Positions 6,475-11,490 of a stretch of DNA of 11,490 nt are shown here, piece by piece. The position numbers were made by a program, and so were the translations under genes. This DNA is from an uncultured Ruminiclostridium sp. Lineage in GTDB: Bacteria; Bacillota; Clostridia; Oscillospirales; Ruminococcaceae. Under the pieces are notes generated by a model, which was not told the DNA's origin, did no database searches, and saw nothing but the letters and a program-made list of their open reading frames with translations. Numbering within the stretch: the stretch's first letter is position 1; every line of letters starts with the position of its first letter. The stretch spans positions 1 to 11,490 of the forward strand of contig CAJUQV010000046.1 of assembly GCA_910588335.1 (NCBI GenBank), read 5' to 3'.

Positions 6475-6538
6475 AATACAGACAGGATAACTTATGCAAT
6501 ATATGATAACCCCCGTACCGAAAGGATGATATACAGAT

Positions 6539-8944
6539 ATGAAGAACAGAGAAACGATGCCCGCGCTGGCTATGAGAGGATTGGTCGTTTTTCCGAAGAT
6601 GATACTGCACTTTGACGTTGGCAGGGATTATTCGGTAAAAGCGATAAAGGAAGCTGCGGACGGCGACAGAAGAATATACCTCGTCGCACAAAAGGACAGT
6701 CTTGTTTCCGAGCCGGTAAACGGAGACGTGTATAAAGTGGGCGTGGTGGCCGAGGTGAGACAGACCCTGAAAACCCCCGACGGAACCACAAGAGTATTGG
6801 TGGAAGGAATCTACCGCGCAAAGGCGGAAGATTTTCACAAGGAAGGGGATTATTACGTCGCTACGCCTACCCCTCTGGTCGACCGCAAAAATACGTTTTT
6901 GTCCCCCGAAGAGGCCACGGCATACACCCGCGCTTTAAAGGAAGCCTACTCAAATTATTGCAGCTTTGCCCCTAAGATGCCAAAGGAACTTTACCAAAGC
7001 GCAATGAGCGAGCAGGATATTACCAAGCTTATAGATATTATTGTTTTCAATACATATCTTAAAACAGAGGACAGACAAAAACTGCTGGAAACCACCTCCG
7101 AGAAAAAACGCGCAGAAATGCTCCTTAAATTCCTTGAGACCGAGATAGAAATACTTATGCTTGAGGTGGAGATAAACGAGGACGTAAGCGAAAGCATGGA
7201 GAAAAACCAGCGGGACTATTATCTGCGCGAACAAATGAGAGCCATAGCCAGACAGTTAGGCGACGAGGATTCCGTTGACGAGGCGTATACATATCAGGAA
7301 AAAATATACGACCTTAAGCTCAATAAGGAAATTGAGGAAAAGCTGATTAAAGAAGCCGAAAAGCTTTTGAAAATGTCTCCCGCCTCACAAGATTACAGCG
7401 TTATAAGAAATTATCTGGACGCGGTTCTCGATCTCCCGTGGAACAAAAAATCCGACAAAAAAATAGACATCGCCAAGGCGGAAAAACAACTGGATAAGGA
7501 TCACTACGGACTTAAAAAGGTAAAAGAGCGCATTCTTGAGACAATTGCGGTTCGCGCCCTTAACCCGGACGTAAAGGGTCAGATAATCTGCCTTGTGGGA
7601 CCTCCCGGAGTAGGCAAGACCTCGGTGGGAAGATCAATAGCCAAGTCCATTAACCGCGCCTACGCGAGAATTTCTCTCGGCGGAGTAGGCGACGAAGCTG
7701 AAATAAGAGGACACCGAAAGACCTACATAGGCGCAATGCCCGGAAGGATAGTAAAGGCGATAACACAGGCAAAGACAATGAACCCCGTAATAGTCCTCGA
7801 CGAAATCGACAAACTTCGCTCCGACTACAAGGGCGATCCCGCTTCCGCGCTTCTGGAGGTGCTGGATCCGGAACAGAATGCTTCCTTCGCGGATCACTAT
7901 CTTGAAATCCCTCTCGATTTAAGCGACGTAATGTTTATAACTACCGCCAACACGCTGGATACGATTCCCGCCCCTCTTCTTGACCGTATGGAGGTCATAG
8001 AGCTTCCTTCCTATACGAGAGAAGAAAAGTTCAATATAGCCAAAAAGCACCTGTTGCCAAAGCAGCTTAAAAAACACGGTGAAAAAGCATCTCAGGTAAA
8101 AATCACCGACAACGGCATCTACTCCATTATTGACAGCTACACCAAGGAAGCGGGAGTACGCAAACTTGAACAAAGAATAGCCGCGGTATGCAGAAAATCC
8201 GCCAAAAAGCTTTTGGAAGGTGAAAGTAAGGTAACCGTAAACGAAAACAACATCGAAGAACTTTTAGGCATAAAGAAATATCTCCCCGAATCCCTGCCCG
8301 AACAGGACGAGGTGGGCGCAGTGACCGGTCTCGCATGGACGTCGGTTGGAGGAGTTACAATGCCCCTTGAGGTGCTTGTAATGAACGGCACCGGAAAGCT
8401 TGAGCTGACCGGTTCGCTGGGCGAGGTAATGACCGAATCTGGAAAAATAGCGGTGAGCCTGGTGCGCAGCCTTGCCGACAAATACAACATCGACCCCGAA
8501 TTTTACAAAACCAAGGATTTACACATTCACGCTCCCGAAGGCGCGGTGCCCAAGGACGGCCCTTCCGCGGGCGTTACAATGACTACGGCGCTTGTATCGG
8601 CGCTGTCGGGCATTCCGGTAAAACGCGAGGTGGCCATGACCGGGGAGATAACCCTTCACGGAAAAGTCCTCCCGATAGGCGGACTCCGGGAAAAATCCAT
8701 GGCAGCCTACAAGGCGAAGGTAAAAACTGTTATTATTCCTTATGAGAACAAGCCCGACCTTGAAGAGGTAGACGACGTTGTAAAGGAAAACGTAAGGTTT
8801 ATTCCCGTAAAGAACATAGAAGCTGTGCTTGACAACGCCCTTATAAAGACCAATACGGCGGCTTTTGAGGCGGATACGGTAAAAGCGCCGAAAAAAACTC
8901 ATCTGCCCAAGGAAAGGGAAAGAAAAGGAATAAGAGCCAAATAA
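6539..8944 (+). CDS. lon: ATP-dependent Lon protease (LonA type)
   Basis: This 801-residue protein is a full-length LonA: a cytoplasmic hexameric machine that unfolds and degrades damaged or regulatory proteins. The N-terminal substrate domain spans about 8-200 (MRGLVVFPKMILHFDVGR at 12-29). A helical and coiled section precedes the AAA+ module, which has Walker A GPPGVGKT (354-361), Walker B VIVLDEID (417-424), sensor-1 N471, a candidate arginine finger R483 and sensor-2 R541 in GVRKLEQR. The protease domain carries the Ser-Lys dyad: S676 in KDGPSAG and K719 in GGLREK. The tail (782-801) is basic and rich in Lys and Arg. ATG 6539 has AAAGGA at 6521-6526, a rather long 12 bases upstream; ATG 6557 is possible but poorly served. 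Single-gene unit between its own promoter and terminator. Confidence 0.97.
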   Translation: MKNRETMPALAMRGLVVFPKMILHFDVGRDYSVKAIKEAADGDRRIYLVAQKDSLVSEPVNGDVYKVGVVAEVRQTLKTPDGTTRVLVEGIYRAKAEDFHKEGDYYVATPTPLVDRKNTFLSPEEATAYTRALKEAYSNYCSFAPKMPKELYQSAMSEQDITKLIDIIVFNTYLKTEDRQKLLETTSEKKRAEMLLKFLETEIEILMLEVEINEDVSESMEKNQRDYYLREQMRAIARQLGDEDSVDEAYTYQEKIYDLKLNKEIEEKLIKEAEKLLKMSPASQDYSVIRNYLDAVLDLPWNKKSDKKIDIAKAEKQLDKDHYGLKKVKERILETIAVRALNPDVKGQIICLVGPPGVGKTSVGRSIAKSINRAYARISLGGVGDEAEIRGHRKTYIGAMPGRIVKAITQAKTMNPVIVLDEIDKLRSDYKGDPASALLEVLDPEQNASFADHYLEIPLDLSDVMFITTANTLDTIPAPLLDRMEVIELPSYTREEKFNIAKKHLLPKQLKKHGEKASQVKITDNGIYSIIDSYTKEAGVRKLEQRIAAVCRKSAKKLLEGESKVTVNENNIEELLGIKKYLPESLPEQDEVGAVTGLAWTSVGGVTMPLEVLVMNGTGKLELTGSLGEVMTESGKIAVSLVRSLADKYNIDPEFYKTKDLHIHAPEGAVPKDGPSAGVTMTTALVSALSGIPVKREVAMTGEITLHGKVLPIGGLREKSMAAYKAKVKTVIIPYENKPDLEEVDDVVKENVRFIPVKNIEAVLDNALIKTNTAAFEADTVKAPKKTHLPKERERKGIRAK

Positions 8945-8955
8945 CTTTTTAACAT

Positions 8956-8989
8956 AAAGAGGGAGATCGTTTCGGTTTCCCTCTTTTTT
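8956..8989 (+). terminator. intrinsic terminator of lon
   Basis: AAAGAGGGA at 8956-8964 pairs exactly with TCCCTCTTT at 8978-8986 around a 13-base loop, running straight into T residues to 8989. It begins 12 bases after the lon stop codon. Confidence 0.85.
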
Positions 8990-9044
8990 ACATGAAATAC
9001 TTTCAATTATTTACAATAATTTAAAAAAATTTTCTAAAAGCCGC

Positions 9045-9070
9045 CAACCTTTTTCCATCTCACCGAACTA
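9045..9070 (+). promoter_or_regulatory. candidate ECF-type promoter of the sigma-factor gene
   Basis: CCAACCTTTTT (9044-9054) resembles the AAC-containing -35 element of ECF sigma promoters, and CGAAC at 9064-9068 could be the -10 element, with 15 bases between AAC and CG. A SigA-like TATATT also lies at 9069-9074 but lacks a good -35. Autoregulation by the downstream gene would be typical of ECF factors, but the motif is short and this is an inference. Confidence 0.3.
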
Positions 9071-9116
9071 TATTATCAAAAGCCACCCAATTCCAAAGGA
9101 AGGAATCGTCGTAAAA

Positions 9117-10739
9117 ATGCAAAAACAAAAAGCGGACGCGGTTATAACGGAATATCTTCACAAAATATACGGCTTTTCCGTAAAGAAATGCTATTACTAC
9201 GAAGAAGCGGAAGAAATGTGCTCCATGATAGTCGAAGCGGTTTACTCCTCTCTTCTGAAAGCGAACGAAATTGCCAATATCGAGGGCTACATCTGGCGGA
9301 TAAGCGAAAACACCTACGCAAAATACGTTTCCTCAAAGAAAAAGCACGAGGGTCTTCCCCTTCAAGACGCGGAAATGCCTTTTTGGGCAGAATATTCCTT
9401 TGACGACGAAAGCGTGGAAGAAATACGAAAACTGCGCAGAGAAATTGCCTTCCTCTCCGAAAAGCGCCGAAGAATAGTTTATATGTTTTATTACGAAAAC
9501 AAATCCGTTTCCGGTATTTCAAAGGAAACGGGACTTCCCGAAGGAACGGTGAAATGGCATTTGAACAAAGCAAGAAACGCACTTAAGGAGGGCTATTCCA
9601 TGGAAAGAAAAATCGGAAAATTAGGTATTTCCCCCGTAACGTCCGAAGGTATAAGTCACAGCGGAAGCGTGAGGTTCGGCGGAGCGCCGGAGGATTTTAT
9701 GAGAGACAGGCTGGAGCTGAACATAGTGTACAGCGTTTATTGGTCGCCCAAAACAAAGTCCGAGATAGCCGAAGAGCTTGGGCTTACTCTTGTGTTTATC
9801 GAGGACAAAATAGACCGGTTGGAGAAAAACGGCTATCTGGTAAAGACAAGCGGCGGCCGCTATACCACCTATGTGGCCTTTTCTCCCGAAAGCTTTTCGT
9901 CGGAGACATACGAAAACGGTCTTAAAGTGAAGCTGAAAATTGCGGAAGAGTTGGCGGAAAAATACGCGCCTCAGGTATGCGAAGCCATAAAGGATTTTAA
10001 AGATGTTTATATTCCCGGCGGAAACAGGGAGCTTCTGGAAGCGGCGGCGATATTTTACGGAATATCCAACAAAAGCGGTATAACCGTAAAAAAGGATCTG
10101 TCCGAATATCTGATAAAACCCGTTATCGGCGGGGAACATTTCGCTCTTGTGGAACTGAAACAAGAGAATCTGACCCCCTCTTACAAGTCCGAATTGAACG
10201 TCGCCAGATATCAGGCCTGCGGTGATATGATCAGGTGGTCCTCAAAATATCCTTCGGTAAGATCATGGAGCATCGACAGCATTCTGGATTCCCGCATCGG
10301 CGGATATGCCAACAACTGGGAGTTCGATTACGAATATCTTTATGAATACATCTGCGGCGAGTTACCCGACAATATTGCCAATTCCGAAAAAATAAACCGC
10401 CTGAGAGAAAGAAACTTCCTTTCCCCCGAAAACGACGTAAACATAATGGTGGCAAAAATTTCCTCCTCGGACTTCTTCGATAAGATTCCTTTCTTTGGCG
10501 AAGAAATAAAGAACAAGTTCTCCGGTAAAATCATTGAATACGCCATGAACGAAGCGAAAAATTATCCCCCGCAAATGCAGGATCTGATTGTACACAGAAG
10601 CGCAGAGCTGTTTATAGGAAACACGGTGGCGATAATGACAATGGACATTCTTTACGGTAACGGTACCTTCAGACCGCTGAATGAAAAGGAAAGAGTGACG
10701 GCAAATCTGCTGATGTTCAGCGACAGGCTGCCCGAATAA
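9117..10739 (+). CDS. ECF-like sigma-70 factor fused to a winged-helix domain and a long uncharacterised C-terminal region
   Basis: The 540-residue protein is about three times the length of a plain ECF sigma factor. Residues 9-76 look like sigma region 2 (IYGFSVKKCYYYEEAEEM, 17-34; then IEGYIWRISENTYAKY at 55-70, the core-binding and -10 segment). Residues 104-158 are region 4, with the -35-reading helix-turn-helix SVSGISKETGLPEGTVKWHL at 130-149. After a glycine/serine-rich linker (165-192), residues 198-252 form a second winged helix (KTKSEIAEELGLTLVFIEDK, 212-231; then DRLEKNGYLVKT). Residues 255-540 have no motif I recognise and no membrane span or zinc cluster. Similar extended sigma-like proteins are, to my recollection, common in Clostridia but uncharacterised. 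ATG 9117 follows AAAGGAAGGA (9095-9104) at 12 bases. No separate anti-sigma gene is adjacent, so the tail may supply control. Confidence 0.8.
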   Translation: MQKQKADAVITEYLHKIYGFSVKKCYYYEEAEEMCSMIVEAVYSSLLKANEIANIEGYIWRISENTYAKYVSSKKKHEGLPLQDAEMPFWAEYSFDDESVEEIRKLRREIAFLSEKRRRIVYMFYYENKSVSGISKETGLPEGTVKWHLNKARNALKEGYSMERKIGKLGISPVTSEGISHSGSVRFGGAPEDFMRDRLELNIVYSVYWSPKTKSEIAEELGLTLVFIEDKIDRLEKNGYLVKTSGGRYTTYVAFSPESFSSETYENGLKVKLKIAEELAEKYAPQVCEAIKDFKDVYIPGGNRELLEAAAIFYGISNKSGITVKKDLSEYLIKPVIGGEHFALVELKQENLTPSYKSELNVARYQACGDMIRWSSKYPSVRSWSIDSILDSRIGGYANNWEFDYEYLYEYICGELPDNIANSEKINRLRERNFLSPENDVNIMVAKISSSDFFDKIPFFGEEIKNKFSGKIIEYAMNEAKNYPPQMQDLIVHRSAELFIGNTVAIMTMDILYGNGTFRPLNEKERVTANLLMFSDRLPE

Positions 10740-10746
10740 AATTTTT

Positions 10747-10754
10747 ACGGAGGT
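10747..10754 (+). promoter_or_regulatory. strong ribosome binding site that sets a GTG start
   Basis: ACGGAGGT lies 7 bases before GTG 10762 and supports this non-ATG start for the monooxygenase-like gene. Confidence 0.75.
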
Positions 10755-10761
10755 AAATAAC

Positions 10762-11094
10762 GTGTCTATTACAGTAAATATTTTTTATAGCGGTGTGAAC
10801 GGAAATGCAAAAAAATTTGCAGAAGAAATGGTTGCAAGCGGTATTGTCAATGATATTCGGGCAGAGGACGGAAATATCGGATATGAGTATTTTTTCCCAA
10901 TGGAAGATACGGAAACAGTGCTTTTGATTGATAGTTGGAAAGACCAAAAATCAATAGACGCCCACCACGCTTCACCCATGATGAAAAAAATCATAGAACT
11001 TCGTGAGAAATATGATTTACACATGAAAGTGGAGCGGTATGTGTCTGATGAAGCCGACATTCCCGTAACAGATAAAGCATTTATAAAAAAATAA
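10762..11094 (+). CDS. antibiotic biosynthesis monooxygenase (ABM)-like protein
   Basis: The 110-residue protein matches the small ABM/YgiN-type ferredoxin-like fold (PF03992). Visible hallmarks are the N-terminal strand (ITVNIFYS, 3-10), a helix (KKFAEEMVASGIV), RAEDGNIGYEYFF at 33-45, the ETVLLIDSWKDQKSID strand and turn at 51-66, and HHASPMM at 68-74. Family members act as dimers; some oxidise quinols or polyketides without a cofactor, others have no known substrate. GTG 10762 is 22 bases after the sigma-factor stop, so the two are probably co-transcribed and this protein could be tied to the sigma factor's response, for example to redox or quinone stress. That link is inference. Its codon use is visibly more AT-rich than the preceding genes, which hints at a separate origin. 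Confidence 0.8.
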   Translation: MSITVNIFYSGVNGNAKKFAEEMVASGIVNDIRAEDGNIGYEYFFPMEDTETVLLIDSWKDQKSIDAHHASPMMKKIIELREKYDLHMKVERYVSDEADIPVTDKAFIKK

Positions 11095-11490
11095 TTTTCA
11101 TACAAAGTATTGTATACAGCGGTAAAACCGTTAAAGCGCAGATTATACGGATTTATATTCTTCTTTGGTCAAGACATAGACTAACAATACGGATGCTCAA
11201 ACAAGCCTTGGTGCTTAGTGTGTAATCTTTAATGCGAATCATTGACCAAGATATAGGCAATATAACAGCGTCAATGAACTGTTCGGTATTTTTGACCGAA
11301 GCAATTGCAAATGTTATTGTAAGGAAATCACCGATGACATTGCAGAAATGTATTTGGCAGGATATGCAAGTATTTTTGCAGGTAAGGTCATTGCATTATA
11401 ATTTGAAAAAATTTATAATTTAATTAATAAATAATACGAAACCTGCTAATAAAAGTCAATACCTAAAATGAAAAAAGAAGCAGGAAAATT
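11095..11490. other. AT-rich region without an intact gene
   Basis: No frame here has both a good start and a ribosome binding site. Small inverted repeats occur (ATACAA/TTGTAT near 11101-11116; TTGGTCAA near 11165 with TTGACCAA near 11243) but none has the form of a terminator. A 63-codon frame starting at 11232 exists but has no ribosome binding site and reads less like protein than the overlapping frame at 11246-11401. Confidence 0.4.
11246..11401 (+). pseudogene. possible C-terminal gene remnant
   Basis: This 51-codon frame lies between TGA 11243 and TAA 11399 and has no start codon near its beginning. Its product reads like a real protein end: YNSVNELFGIFDRSN, then CKCYCKEITDDIAEMYLAGY, then ASIFAGKVIAL. 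Upstream, short pieces in other frames, such as one reading YGCSNKPWCLVCN near 11188-11226, could belong to the same decayed gene after frameshifts. I cannot name the family. Chance cannot be excluded. Confidence 0.3.

Noticed and set aside
6475..6538. CIRCE or CtsR heat-shock operator at lon
   Set aside because: No GAGTGCTAA-type inverted repeat or GGTCAAA direct repeat is present between the promoter and the start codon.
6570..8902. Many open frames on the minus strand opposite lon, some over 100 codons
   Set aside because: They lie wholly inside an intact, well-conserved lon gene, lack good ribosome binding sites, and their products have no recognisable domains. They are shadows of lon codon bias.
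11443..11484. Terminator CCTGCT/AGCAGG at the window end
   Set aside because: Only six pairs with a loop of about 30 bases and no T-run; not a credible terminator.
1..11490. tRNA, rRNA or known riboswitch
   Set aside because: I see no cloverleaf, rRNA segment or recognised riboswitch core in any gap; this was judged by eye only.

Overview
The window looks like chromosomal DNA of a low-to-mid GC Firmicute, most likely of class Clostridia (Oscillospiraceae/Ruminococcaceae-like). The reasons are strong AGGAGG-type ribosome binding sites, SigA-type promoters with 17-base spacers, AT-rich gaps between genes, and a gene set typical of that group: an NhaP2-like K+/H+ antiporter, a YpsA-like SLOG protein, a tributyrin-esterase-like hydrolase, TatD, a CorC-like CBS protein, Lon, and a sigma factor with a long C-terminal extension. 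The genus is an inference; no rRNA or other marker is present.

Layout. 1-1684: possible tail of an upstream gene, then a K+/H+ antiporter. 1685-2360: a long gap holding repeat copy A, two GC-rich hairpins, an AT-rich stretch, a terminator-like hairpin and a promoter. 2361-2876: a divergent YpsA/DUF1273 (SLOG) protein. 2877-3108: a convergent gap with a perfect 18-bp inverted repeat (copy B). 3109-3936 (minus): an esterase of the PF00756 type. 3937-4166: a divergent promoter region with a clear promoter on each strand. 4167-4931: TatD-family metal-dependent hydrolase. 4932-5205: a promoter, then a 180-bp inverted-repeat element (copy C) lying in the 5' leader of the next gene. 5206-6129: a CBS-pair/CorC protein without its usual membrane domain. 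6130-6538: repeat copy D, a terminator and the lon promoter. 6539-8944: Lon protease, closed by a clear terminator. 9117-10739: an ECF-like sigma factor fused to a winged helix and a long uncharacterised region, followed 22 bases later by a small antibiotic-biosynthesis-monooxygenase-like protein. 11095-11490: AT-rich DNA with no intact gene, perhaps holding a gene remnant.

Most genes appear to be separate transcription units with housekeeping roles in ion balance, nucleic-acid processing and protein quality control; only the sigma factor and the monooxygenase look co-transcribed. I see no phage, CRISPR, toxin-antitoxin or biosynthetic cluster. The most notable non-coding signal is a family of related palindromic elements, four in 11.5 kb and all between genes. 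The most notable coding signals are the three-part sigma factor, a SLOG protein that has lost its usual nucleotide-binding motifs, and the membrane-domain-less CorC protein next to one of the repeats.
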